Source: UBA1535 sp002323775 (GTDB lineage Bacteria > Bacillota > Clostridia > Tissierellales > Sedimentibacteraceae). Taken from it: a stretch of DNA of 64,000 nt. Position 1 is the stretch's first letter; every line of letters begins with the position of its first letter. Both the position numbers and the translations under genes were made by a program. The notes beneath the pieces are model-generated. The model was not told where the DNA came from and did no database searches. It saw nothing but the letters and a program-made list of their open reading frames with translations. The stretch lies in the NCBI GenBank assembly GCA_031993545.1, contig DAMAHZ010000006.1, forward strand, positions 19,747-83,746, in the 5' to 3' direction. Below are positions 8,741 to 17,176 of this stretch, piece after piece.

Positions 8741-9917
8741 CCTCCCAGATCTTTTCTATGATTGCTACCAAATCCGCCTTGATTTCAGCTTGCTTATGCT
8801 TTGAAAGCTCATCGTAAGACAAAATTGTATCTTTTAACTCGTCTGATGGAGTTAATGCTTTATCAAGATTTTCCTTGTCTCCATCACTAAGCTTTCCATA
8901 CTCCAATACAGGTAAATCTCCCCATTTTTTAAGGTCAGCCTTAGATATTTGCATAGCCGGAGAAAGTGCAGCATTAATCAGCTTTAACGCATTTTCCTTA
9001 TTAGGTGCGTTAGATGCTATTGCAAGATAGTGAGTATTGAATGGCGTTCCTTTTTCCCACACAAATGTCCTTGTGCTGCTGTCCCAGCTTCCGTCATTAA
9101 CCTTGCTGAGTGCCTTGTTTGCATTATAATCCATAGCTATATACACTTCGCCGTCTTGATAAAGTCCGTCTAGCTGTGCAGAATCCTTTGGATATGTCTT
9201 TCCTTCTTTCCAAAGATAAGGTTTTATTTCGTTAAGATACTCCATTGCTGGCATTATAGCTTTTTTTATTGTTTCGTAATCAGCAGGCAAATCCTTTATA
9301 TTTTCATATCCTACCATATCATATATAAGAGTTCTTATAAAGGCTGAGCCAACAAAGTCTTTAGCTTCAGGATAAGTGAAAACTCCTGGATTTTTCATAA
9401 CAAATTCTTTAAGCTCTGTAGAATTAAGCGGCGGCTCAGAAAGTAATTTTCCGTTGTTGACAAAAACAAATTGAGCCTTTCCCCAAGGTGCTTCATAGCC
9501 ATCTGTTGAATAACCAAAATCCACCGTTGCGGCAGGTCCTACAAGGTCTATATATTTTCCTGCGTTTTCAATTTTATTCAAAAATGGTCCGTGCAGAAGC
9601 TCATTTTGTTTAGCGTAATAAAAATTCTCTCCGTTAATCCATATTACATCTATTGAGCCCGCTTTTTTGCTTCCCTTTTCATTTGTAAGCTTTGTCAAAA
9701 TTTCATCTATATTCATAGGTACTCGTTCAAGCTTTATACCGTATTGCTCTTTTACATAAGGTGCCAGCTCATTGTCAATCCATTCATTAACTCTAGGGTC
9801 ACCACCCCATCCATAAAGCGTTACTACATCACTTTTTTGAGTATTATTGTTGAAGTAGAATACTGCACCTACAATCATTACTACTGCTATCAACGCAATG
9901 ATTATTTTCTTATTCAT
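8715..9917 (-). CDS. YnjB-like extracellular solute-binding protein
   Basis: 400 residues. An N-terminal membrane helix (residues 4-22) is not followed by a lipobox cysteine, so the protein seems to be held by an uncleaved anchor rather than by lipid. The mature part (TLYGWGGDPRVNEWID..., then IDVIWINGENFYYAK and YEAPWGKAQFVFVNNG) matches the YnjB/ThiB-like family-1 solute-binding fold, with a W-G-G start strand and D-V-I-W-I-N-G loop. It would deliver an unidentified small solute to the two permeases. It overlaps the CDP-alcohol transferase gene by 8 nt. Confidence 0.82.
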   Translation of the reverse strand: MNKKIIIALIAVVMIVGAVFYFNNNTQKSDVVTLYGWGGDPRVNEWIDNELAPYVKEQYGIKLERVPMNIDEILTKLTNEKGSKKAGSIDVIWINGENFYYAKQNELLHGPFLNKIENAGKYIDLVGPAATVDFGYSTDGYEAPWGKAQFVFVNNGKLLSEPPLNSTELKEFVMKNPGVFTYPEAKDFVGSAFIRTLIYDMVGYENIKDLPADYETIKKAIMPAMEYLNEIKPYLWKEGKTYPKDSAQLDGLYQDGEVYIAMDYNANKALSKVNDGSWDSSTRTFVWEKGTPFNTHYLAIASNAPNKENALKLINAALSPAMQISKADLKKWGDLPVLEYGKLSDGDKENLDKALTPSDELKDTILSYDELSKHKQAEIKADLVAIIEKIWEDVVLFEKQ

Positions 9918-10512
9918 TTTTTTCCTCCAATATTTTTATTGATTCTCTAAGTCTTTGAAAGACTGTAAACGCAATAAGCACTGCATATAAAAATGTTATT
10001 TGCAACATATATTTGTTGAACAAAATCATTAGCGTAAACATAATAAAGCCCTCTGTCCTTTCCATGAGACCCGCTTGGTAGTGAAAGCTTTTTTTGCCTT
10101 TATTTTCTATAAGCATTCCGCTTGTCAGAAACACCGACATCGACATCACTATTGTACATGTAAGACACAGCAATGCAAATACAGCTTCACCATGCTTTAG
10201 TGCGAATATTATAATAAATGCCAGTTCAACCACTCTATCAAAGAAAATGTCTAAAAGAGTTCCCGTCTTTGTTATTGACTTGCTTTTTCTTGCCATAGCT
10301 CCATCCACAGCATCCAAGTATCCTGAAATCCAAAGAACAGCTATAGACAAAAATTTATATCCAAAATAATATGCTGAGCTTGCACACAATCCTAAAACAA
10401 GTGCCATGAAAGTGACTTGAATAGGGGTTAATTTCAGCTTTAGCAAAAAATCAGATGTGCTATTTATATATTTATCAACATATTTTCTACCATAAGTATC
10501 AAGCATTTTCAT
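9910..10512 (-). CDS. CDP-alcohol phosphatidyltransferase (YnjF-like)
   Basis: 200 residues with about five to six membrane helices. The complete family signature D-x2-D-G-x2-A-R-x8-G-x3-D-x3-D is present: D67, D70, G71, A74, R75, G84, D88 and D92. These residues bind Mg and the CDP moiety and transfer a phosphatidyl or similar phospho group to an alcohol acceptor in the membrane. pgsA and pssA belong to the same family, but the gene context (solute importer, Fe-S protein, TVP38 protein) matches ynjF rather than core lipid synthesis. Acceptor and product are unknown. It overlaps genes on both sides (14 and 8 nt). Confidence 0.85.
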   Translation of the reverse strand: MKMLDTYGRKYVDKYINSTSDFLLKLKLTPIQVTFMALVLGLCASSAYYFGYKFLSIAVLWISGYLDAVDGAMARKSKSITKTGTLLDIFFDRVVELAFIIIFALKHGEAVFALLCLTCTIVMSMSVFLTSGMLIENKGKKSFHYQAGLMERTEGFIMFTLMILFNKYMLQITFLYAVLIAFTVFQRLRESIKILEEKNE

Positions 10513-11290
10513 TTCTCCTTTTCATGCTTTTTACAGCTCTATATCTGTTAATCCATGAGGAATTTGCTTCTGTTTGAAACAAAAGCTCAAGCACATGGTA
10601 TGAAGCAAATGAATTTTGTTTAAAGGTATCTCTGCAAGAAGCACAATATGTTACAATATTGTTGGAAGGAGCCTGAGACGCTCTCAAATCAAAAAGCTTC
10701 TTTCCACTTTGAGGATTTAGAGCCATAAGCATATCTTTTTTTCCGCAGCACACTGTTTTTTCCTTGTTGTTTCTAAATTCCAAAACCTCAGCACCCATCT
10801 TATGCAAAATACTTCTTACATGCTCTGCTGCCTCTATATCATTAACAACAGGGCATGGGTCATGTAAAGAAAACTTTCTTCCGTTTAATATACCTAGACA
10901 ATCTTTAGGAAAATATTCATCTATGATATGCCATGCTGATTGCACATTCACTTCACTAAATTCGCCCAATGTGACAAAACAGTTAAGACAAAGAGTATAA
11001 ATATTTTTAATTCCATTTTCTTTAAAACTGTTCTTGAAAGATTCTTTTATTTTTTTAAAATCCTCTCCATGCTTAATATGCTTTGACGGTTTTCCACAGC
11101 AGGATGTGCTGTATGAAAGCTCTGGGATTGCAGTTTTCAATAGCCTATATGTTTTATCTGTTATTTCACTTCCCATTGATAGAACAGCACAGCCCGGCCA
11201 AAAAACATCTGCACCGCTGCTTGTCGTCGAAAACATTCTATTAAAACTCAATATTTGATGGCTTTTTACTATAAGTTCTCTATAATTCAT
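10499..11290 (-). CDS. CCG-domain Fe-S protein (HdrB/GlpC-like heterodisulfide-reductase fold)
   Basis: 263 residues carrying two copies of the C-x(n)-CCG-x(n)-C-x2-C motif: C34, C64-C65-G66, C101 and C104, then C146, C181-C182-G183, C216 and C219. In HdrB such motifs hold noncubane [4Fe-4S] clusters that reduce disulfides; in GlpC, LldE and GlcF they serve electron transfer. There is no ferredoxin domain on this protein and no HdrA or HdrC nearby, so its electron partner is not evident. It has no signal peptide, so it is cytoplasmic. It sits 11 nt after the TVP38 gene and overlaps the next gene. The domain call is secure; the reaction is inference. Confidence 0.8.
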   Translation of the reverse strand: MNYRELIVKSHQILSFNRMFSTTSSGADVFWPGCAVLSMGSEITDKTYRLLKTAIPELSYSTSCCGKPSKHIKHGEDFKKIKESFKNSFKENGIKNIYTLCLNCFVTLGEFSEVNVQSAWHIIDEYFPKDCLGILNGRKFSLHDPCPVVNDIEAAEHVRSILHKMGAEVLEFRNNKEKTVCCGKKDMLMALNPQSGKKLFDLRASQAPSNNIVTYCASCRDTFKQNSFASYHVLELLFQTEANSSWINRYRAVKSMKRRNENA

Positions 11291-11301
11291 AATATCTCTT
11301 T

Positions 11302-12006
11302 CTATTTATTTTTTCTTTCATTATAAATTCGTTTTAACAATATTATTAAGATACTAAGAGCAAACAGTATCAAAAGTGCTGTAACAATCATTCTCACACT
11401 ACCCGTAAGCATTCCTCCAACATATGAATAAACTATGGTTGCAGGAAGCTGTCCAATTCCAGTAGCTATCAGAAATTGTATAAAACCAATTGATGTCAAG
11501 CCTGCCGCATAGCTTACGATGTCAAATGAAACAAAAGGGAGTAATCTACAAATCAATATAGTGTGCTTTCCATACCTTTGAAAAAATCCGTCTACACTTT
11601 CAAGTGCAAATTTGCTGGTGAGTTTTTCAACCACATCACGTCCTAATGTTTTTGCAATATAAAAGCACAGTGCCGCACCTGCCATTGAGCTGGTCCATGA
11701 AAGTATAGCTCCCTGCCACCAGCCAAAAATTGCAGCATTAGCAAATGTAATTAGAAATGCTGGCAATGGTGCGACTAAAGACTGAAATACCATAAGGAAG
11801 AAAGATACAATTACAGCATAAATGCCAAATGATCTTATGTATTCAGCTATTGTTTCGATATTCATTGAAGCAAAAATCGAAAATATTTTGTTAAAAAAGG
11901 ATTTAACTTCCGGAACTACGAAGTAGAGTATAACTGCTAGTACTAGCAATGCAATTATTATGATTTGCGCTATGCGCTTCTTTTTATGTATTAATTCATT
12001 TTTCAT
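11302..12006 (-). CDS. TVP38/TMEM64 (DedA-superfamily) membrane protein, YdjX/YdjZ-like
   Basis: 234 residues with about six hydrophobic segments, two of them re-entrant in this family. The central F-x-N-A-A-I-F-G-W-W-x-G-A...G-A-x-L-C-F segment and the following LGRDVVEKL are typical of the SNARE-associated/VTT domain. DedA-superfamily members include lipid scramblases and flippases. It is the first gene of the Ynj-like operon. The ATG at 12006 has only a poor ribosome site; a strong AAGGAGG at 12046-12052 is 40 nt away without an adjacent start codon. A second homologue is at 17177-17860. Confidence 0.85.
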   Translation of the reverse strand: MKNELIHKKKRIAQIIIIALLVLAVILYFVVPEVKSFFNKIFSIFASMNIETIAEYIRSFGIYAVIVSFFLMVFQSLVAPLPAFLITFANAAIFGWWQGAILSWTSSMAGAALCFYIAKTLGRDVVEKLTSKFALESVDGFFQRYGKHTILICRLLPFVSFDIVSYAAGLTSIGFIQFLIATGIGQLPATIVYSYVGGMLTGSVRMIVTALLILFALSILIILLKRIYNERKNK

Positions 12007-12071
12007 ATATATAGTCCAATTGTCTTAAAATTTTCTTTTGGATATCCTCCTTAGATTTTCTTATTTTAATT

Positions 12072-12101
12072 ATTATACCCCTTTTATGCTCTATAACTCA
12101 A
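12072..12101 (-). promoter_or_regulatory. Promoter of the Ynj-like operon
   Basis: TTGAGT (12101-12096) is followed after 18 nt by TATAAT (12077-12072), with GGGG just before the -10 element. It gives a leader of about 60 nt to the ATG at 12006. Confidence 0.6.
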
Positions 12102-12114
12102 GCCTTAATATTGT

Positions 12115-15100
12115 TTATAAAATTTCTTTGATAAATCTTGTTAAAATTTCGGCTGCTTCTCCACGGGTTATCCCATCACTCGGTGCCAGTATTTTATTGT
12201 CTTTTCCACGCAATAATCCAGTAGAGACTGCCCATTCCATAGCGTGCTTACTCCAATCGGCAATTTTATCACTGTCGTTATATGAGCTCAAATCAGCTTT
12301 GGATGTAATATCTATACCCTTGTGCTGAGCGTAACGATAAAGCATAGTAATCAATTGTTCCCTTGTCAGTTTCTCATTTGGGGCAAAAGAATCGCTAGTT
12401 ATGCCCTTAACAACATTAGCTTTAGCTGCCCATGCAATTCCATCAATGTACCATGAATTTCCTTGTACATCCTTGAAAGATAAATTGCTACCATCTATTT
12501 CAGGATTTTTTTCATAACGATAAAGTACAGTTGCCAGCATAGATCTAGTCATGGAAGAATTAGGAGCAAATTCAGCATCTGATGCACCAGTAAAAATACC
12601 TTGCGCAATTACAAAATTAATACTATCTTTAGCCCAATGGTTGTTAATATCCGTGAATTTCACAACAGCTTTAACCTTAAACACAACCTCTATGGTATGT
12701 TCTTTATCATCAGAAAATTTGTAAGAGCTTAATGCTCCAACGGATTTTCCGTCAATAATCAAATCAGCAATTTCATATCCGTTATCAGGTACTATTTCTA
12801 TCGTTCTCTTATCATCAGCCATTATAACCTTTCCACCGGTTGTTTCTTTTGGCAAGGTAATAATCGGTGTTTTTACAGTTGAAGAACTGCTGCTGTCACT
12901 GTTACTATCTTCGCCACCACTAAATTCACGATAAATTATATCATAGGATTCTGACTTTGGAAAATCTAAGTGCTTTTTATTATAAGTGTATAGATTAATC
13001 TTTCCGCTATCTTCAAAACCTGTGTTATGGTCAAATGAGCTTGCATCTAACTTCTCTATGCTATTTGGCAGATTAACTTCTTTTAAAAGGCTTACAGCAA
13101 AAGCATATGCACCTATCTCCTCTAGTCCCTCATTAAGTATTAGCTTCTCCAAGCGAATAGCTTTAGTAGTACCAGAGAATGCCCTATAACCTAAAACCTT
13201 GACACTGCTAGGAATTTCTAATTCCTTAATTTGATGGTAGTAGAACGCACCTCGTCTGATTTCTGTAACAGAATTAGGAATTCTTAGAGTCTTCAACTGC
13301 GCACCATTGAAGGCATACTCATCTATAATCTCTACTCCTTGAGGAATTTCAATATACTGTAATGTAATGTTTCGGGCAAATAAACCTTTTGGAATTACTT
13401 TAATATTACTTGGCAAAGTAACATCTGTCAATTTGTTGGTTGAAAATGCACCTTCCTCTATATTAACAATAGTCTCTGGAATAATAAGCTTTTGTAACTT
13501 GTTACCATTAAAACATTGTTGCTTTAAAGTAGTTAAAGTGCTAGGGAATTCAATAGTTGTCAGATTATTATATTGGAATGCTCTTTCTTCAATTACCTCT
13601 AAAAATTTCGGTAACACAACTTTGTTTAAGCCATTAGGAGAGATAACTTCTTCTTTAATAAACTCATAACCATCAGGAATAAATGCTTCCTTAGCTATTT
13701 TTGTAATATTTTCGCCTTCCAGATTCTTATCAGGCAAAATGGTGTATCTATATAATATAGCTTTTGCTTTGCCTTCTTCTGTAAAGCCTGTTAAGCTTGT
13801 TCCTTCATAAGTGAAATCACTGGCTGTCCACAGCTCTTGTGGGTTAAAGTACACTATTTTATGACTTTTTGCATCTGCTATAAAATCTTTATGTGCTGCA
13901 TTGGTAGTATAAATATCTACAGCACCACTTGTTACGCCTATATTATCAACAAAGCTACTTTTATCTAAAGCAATAACACTGTTTGGAATATCCACTCTTG
14001 TCAACAGATTTTTATTAAATGCACCCTTTGATATGGTTTCTAATCCCTCATTCAAAGTTAAGGATTTAAGAGTTTTTAAGTTTAAATTTCCTTCAAAGGC
14101 TTGTTTTCCAATGTACTTAACATTACCCGGAATAGTCAGTGCCTCTAATTTGTGCAATATAAAAGCGGAATCGCCAATTTTTTCTACTGTAGAAGAAATA
14201 ACTAATGTCTTTAATTGAGCACCTCTAAAGGCATTTGCCCCAATTTCTTCTACTCCCTCAGGTATCTCTAAGTTTGTTAAAGTAGTATTGGCAGTAAATG
14301 CACCTGCTGGAATCAATTTTAATTTATGATTTATTTCCAGTGTCGTAAGCTTATTTATACCAAAAGCACCATTCCCCATTGTTGTTAAGTTTGTCGGTAA
14401 TGTAAGTGTTGTAAGCTTATTACCGTTAAATGCCATCATCCCTATATGTTCAAGAGAATCTGGGAACGATAAATCCTTAAAATTATTATACTGGAAGGCA
14501 TTATCTCCAATTATCTGTAATCCTTTTGGAAATGCTACGCTTGTAAATCCGTCCGGAGAAATTACTTCATTTTCATTGAACTGCGCTTCCATCTTAAATG
14601 AATTAGAAGCAATTTCTGTGATTGTTTCGCCTTGTGGGTTTACATCAGGTAAGACAAGATTTTTATTATCAATAGCCTTTATCTTTCCATCTTCAGACAA
14701 ACCAGTAATTTTTCTGCCTTCGTATGTAAAGTCCTTTGCTTCCCACTCAGCAGAGCCTTCTGCATCCTTCAAAATAAGTTTTTGATAAGACGAAATGTTT
14801 TTTCCTCCAATACGGAAAATACGGTCGGCATTAAAATGGTTGGCATTTGAAGTATACATATAAACAATTCCTGAACCGTCTACAGGAGATGATTCAATGC
14901 CTGTGTTGTTCAAGAATGCAGTACCCGCTAACTTTTCTACTCTATAAGGAAGAATAAAGCTTTTTATTTGATTATTACAAAAAGCGGTACCGTCTATTTG
15001 GATTTTCTCTTTTGTATCTGCAATAGTTAAAGAACTTATTTTATTATCCTCAAATGCACCGTTTCCTATCTTTAAGGTACTTTGCGGAAAATGCACTGCT

Positions 15101-16374
15101 GTAATTTTATTATAGCGAAAGCACTGAGCTTCAAAATTACGAACACCTTCTGGAATTGTCAATTCACTAATGCTGTTGTTCATAAAAGCCCCGGCATTGA
15201 TTGTAAATTCATTTAATCCTTCTGGAAAGATTACTTTTGTCAAGCCCTTGTTGGCAAAAGCATTGGTAGCAATAGCGGTAATTGTATTGCCGTCTTTGTT
15301 TTTTAGAGGAATTTCCAAAACCGTGTTGTCTGCTAGTTTATTAAGACCTGTATCACTAAAACCAGTCATAATTGTAGCATTAGTAGTATCGTACGTGAAG
15401 TCTTCTGCTGTCCAAGGTTTTTCTTCTAGGATTAGTTTTGCAGAAGCTGATTTCTGTTTTGAATCCTCAGCATCGAAATGAAAAATTGTTTTAGTAGCCA
15501 GATGTAAAGGGTTTTCTGTATACAAATAGACTAATTTAGCAGTAACAGGGTCATTGCCAAGATTATTTGCAAAAGCATCGCCAGCAATCCCTTTTACCTT
15601 ATAGGGCAGGCGTACTGTTTTAAGATTATTCTTAGCAAATGAACTCTTTTGAATATCAATTCCATCCAACAAATTAGAATTATATCGATTTTCTTCAAAG
15701 ACAAGAGTTTCTATCTGGTTTGTGCCAAAAGCTATCATTCCAATAGTACTGATATTATTATGTATCGTAACTTCTGTTAAGCTATTATCAAGGAATGTAC
15801 CATCATTAATTACTGTAACACCTCGTGGAATTTCAACATGGGTAATATTTTTATTGCTCATAAAAGCCTGTTTGCCTAATAAGCTTAAATTATCAGGAAG
15901 CTTTAATTCGCCACTAATGCTATTTGAACTGAAAGCAGCATCTCCAATTGTTACAATAGTATCTGGAAAAGTAACAGATGTTAATTTATTTTTCGTAAAA
16001 GCCTTTACTCCGATCCCCGTAATTGCAGTACCAGTAACATTTTGAGCAGGTATTACTAAATCTTTATTTGTTGCAAGTTTATTAAGACCCTCTGTACTAA
16101 ATCCTATAATAATTGTTTCATCATTTGGGTCATATTTAAAATCTGTTGCAAGCCAGCTGTCCTCAAGAGCATATGCCCCAATATCAGTGACTTCTGTAGT
16201 TCCAACATTAATTGTTTCATTGGCACTATACTCAAAATCTGATACAATCCAGCTATTTCCTGTGTCTGCAAAAGCGATTGCGGATACAGGAGAAAAAATT
16301 GCAACTATTATATAAACAGGTAATAATATTTTCGTTATTTTTTTAATTAATTTGTTCATCATTTTGTCCATCAT
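12115..16374 (-). CDS. BspA-like leucine-rich-repeat surface protein with three SLH domains
   Basis: About 1419 residues. A long signal peptide (cleavage near SAIAFA-DT) leads to the body. Four large modules, each opening with a W-x-A-x-D-F-x-Y strand followed by G-(F/L)-(S/T)-x-(E/D)-G, start near nt 16160, 15420, 14750 and 13835. Each contains many BspA/TpLRR (LRR_5) repeats of about 23 residues with the pattern LT-x-(I/L)-x-(I/F)-P-x-x(I/V)-x-x-I-G-x-x-A-F-x-x-N. A Ser-rich linker (near 12890) and a beta-rich domain precede three SLH domains (about 12660 to the stop) that anchor proteins to secondary cell-wall polymer. The start is placed at ATG 16374 (or 16371) behind GAGGTG; an in-frame TTG upstream lies inside the ribosome site. 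BspA-like proteins mediate adhesion, but the ligand is unknown. The gene interrupts the rhodanese/ABC block. Confidence 0.88.
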   Translation of the reverse strand: MMDKMMNKLIKKITKILLPVYIIVAIFSPVSAIAFADTGNSWIVSDFEYSANETINVGTTEVTDIGAYALEDSWLATDFKYDPNDETIIIGFSTEGLNKLATNKDLVIPAQNVTGTAITGIGVKAFTKNKLTSVTFPDTIVTIGDAAFSSNSISGELKLPDNLSLLGKQAFMSNKNITHVEIPRGVTVINDGTFLDNSLTEVTIHNNISTIGMIAFGTNQIETLVFEENRYNSNLLDGIDIQKSSFAKNNLKTVRLPYKVKGIAGDAFANNLGNDPVTAKLVYLYTENPLHLATKTIFHFDAEDSKQKSASAKLILEEKPWTAEDFTYDTTNATIMTGFSDTGLNKLADNTVLEIPLKNKDGNTITAIATNAFANKGLTKVIFPEGLNEFTINAGAFMNNSISELTIPEGVRNFEAQCFRYNKITAVHFPQSTLKIGNGAFEDNKISSLTIADTKEKIQIDGTAFCNNQIKSFILPYRVEKLAGTAFLNNTGIESSPVDGSGIVYMYTSNANHFNADRIFRIGGKNISSYQKLILKDAEGSAEWEAKDFTYEGRKITGLSEDGKIKAIDNKNLVLPDVNPQGETITEIASNSFKMEAQFNENEVISPDGFTSVAFPKGLQIIGDNAFQYNNFKDLSFPDSLEHIGMMAFNGNKLTTLTLPTNLTTMGNGAFGINKLTTLEINHKLKLIPAGAFTANTTLTNLEIPEGVEEIGANAFRGAQLKTLVISSTVEKIGDSAFILHKLEALTIPGNVKYIGKQAFEGNLNLKTLKSLTLNEGLETISKGAFNKNLLTRVDIPNSVIALDKSSFVDNIGVTSGAVDIYTTNAAHKDFIADAKSHKIVYFNPQELWTASDFTYEGTSLTGFTEEGKAKAILYRYTILPDKNLEGENITKIAKEAFIPDGYEFIKEEVISPNGLNKVVLPKFLEVIEERAFQYNNLTTIEFPSTLTTLKQQCFNGNKLQKLIIPETIVNIEEGAFSTNKLTDVTLPSNIKVIPKGLFARNITLQYIEIPQGVEIIDEYAFNGAQLKTLRIPNSVTEIRRGAFYYHQIKELEIPSSVKVLGYRAFSGTTKAIRLEKLILNEGLEEIGAYAFAVSLLKEVNLPNSIEKLDASSFDHNTGFEDSGKINLYTYNKKHLDFPKSESYDIIYREFSGGEDSNSDSSSSSTVKTPIITLPKETTGGKVIMADDKRTIEIVPDNGYEIADLIIDGKSVGALSSYKFSDDKEHTIEVVFKVKAVVKFTDINNHWAKDSINFVIAQGIFTGASDAEFAPNSSMTRSMLATVLYRYEKNPEIDGSNLSFKDVQGNSWYIDGIAWAAKANVVKGITSDSFAPNEKLTREQLITMLYRYAQHKGIDITSKADLSSYNDSDKIADWSKHAMEWAVSTGLLRGKDNKILAPSDGITRGEAAEILTRFIKEIL

Positions 16375-16450
16375 TATGCACCTCAATATTATTTTACTCT
16401 TTAAATTCTTTAATTTTAGAATATATCCCCTTTAGAATGCAATATAATGA

Positions 16451-16490
16451 AAAAGGGATAGCCTACACATTGCAAACTATTCCCTTTTTT
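16451..16490 (-). terminator. Terminator after the single-domain rhodanese gene
   Basis: On the minus strand an AAAAAAGGGAATAG arm pairs across a 16-nt loop with CTATCCCTTTT, followed by more T. It separates the rhodanese lipoprotein gene from the LRR/SLH gene, which therefore needs its own promoter; TTGCAT-N18-TAAAAT near 16440-16410 is a possible one. Confidence 0.75.
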
Positions 16491-16501
16491 TATGCAGATT
16501 T

Positions 16502-16969
16502 TTATTTTTCAAGTAAATCAGTGTAAGTCCAGCCTTTGTATCCACCCTCTAAAGTGTAGATATTAGAAGCTTCTATCCCTGCTGCTTTTAAAAGTTCTGT
16601 TGCAGCTGCAGCGTATCTTTTACCAGAATAGCATAACAACACTATTTTCTTACCTTTAACATCTGTTTCTGATAATACTTTTTCTATATTTGCTTTAGCA
16701 GGTCCATTGTCATTATTAGTAACTATGGAATCCATATCAGCAGATATAGCACCTTTAACATGCTCAGTATCATAATCTGCTTTTTTTCTAACGTCGAAAA
16801 CTATATAATCACCTTTGTTTTCTGATATAATAGTTTTGAGTTCATCTGCCTTCATGTACTGTGTTGTATCTACATCACCTTGTTTTTGATCTGCTTTAGT
16901 ACTACATCCTGCAAATACGCTTACTAACAAGACAAGTACTAAAAATAAAGATAAATACTTTTTATTCAT
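16502..16969 (-). CDS. Single-domain rhodanese lipoprotein
   Basis: 155 residues. The signal peptide ends in the lipobox VFAG-C (C21 or C22), so the protein is membrane-anchored outside the cell. A rhodanese domain follows (about residues 38-152) with DVRKKADYDTEHVKGA, the active-site loop C-Y-S-G-K-R-Y and the closing YTLEGGYKGW. Rhodaneses carry sulfane sulfur as a persulfide on the loop Cys. It is nearly identical to the N-terminal domain of the protein at 18379-19824 and diverges abruptly after TDLLE, which marks it as a partial duplicate. The ATG has a GGAGG site. It is a monocistronic unit. Confidence 0.9.
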   Translation of the reverse strand: MNKKYLSLFLVLVLLVSVFAGCSTKADQKQGDVDTTQYMKADELKTIISENKGDYIVFDVRKKADYDTEHVKGAISADMDSIVTNNDNGPAKANIEKVLSETDVKGKKIVLLCYSGKRYAAAATELLKAAGIEASNIYTLEGGYKGWTYTDLLEK

Positions 16970-17176
16970 TTTGTCCTCCGGTTTTATTTTTTATGTTGAC
17001 CCCTTAAAGGTTATCAACTTTATAATCTGTCTAATTTCACTAGTATAAACACTTAGTGCTAACTAAACAACCTTAACTAATATACTATATACCATAATAA
17101 AAGTAAAATGAAAAACATCTATGTCCATTCTTTAAACTATAAATATTTTTTATAGTGAACACTTTAAAATTATAAA
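16502..17176 (-). repeat. Segmental duplication copy B (rhodanese domain plus upstream region)
   Basis: This segment matches about 19364-20034. The match covers the lipoprotein N-terminus and rhodanese domain and continues upstream through the promoter (TTTACT-N17-TATATT here, TTTACT-N17-TATACT in the other copy) and a decayed copy of the histidine-kinase terminator. Similarity stops close to the stop codons of the TVP38 gene (17177) and the kinase gene (20035). Confidence 0.8.

Noticed and set aside
12072..12101. Sigma-B promoter for the Ynj operon, because GGGGTATAAT resembles GGGTAT
   Set aside because: The upstream element at the right distance does not match GTTTAA; a sigma-A reading with TTGAGT and an 18-nt spacer fits better.
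12986..16304. Several long open frames on the strand opposite the LRR/SLH gene, and one in another frame on the same strand
   Set aside because: They follow the repeat pattern of the real gene, lack ribosome sites and encode low-complexity hydrophobic stretches; they are shadows of the LRR codons.
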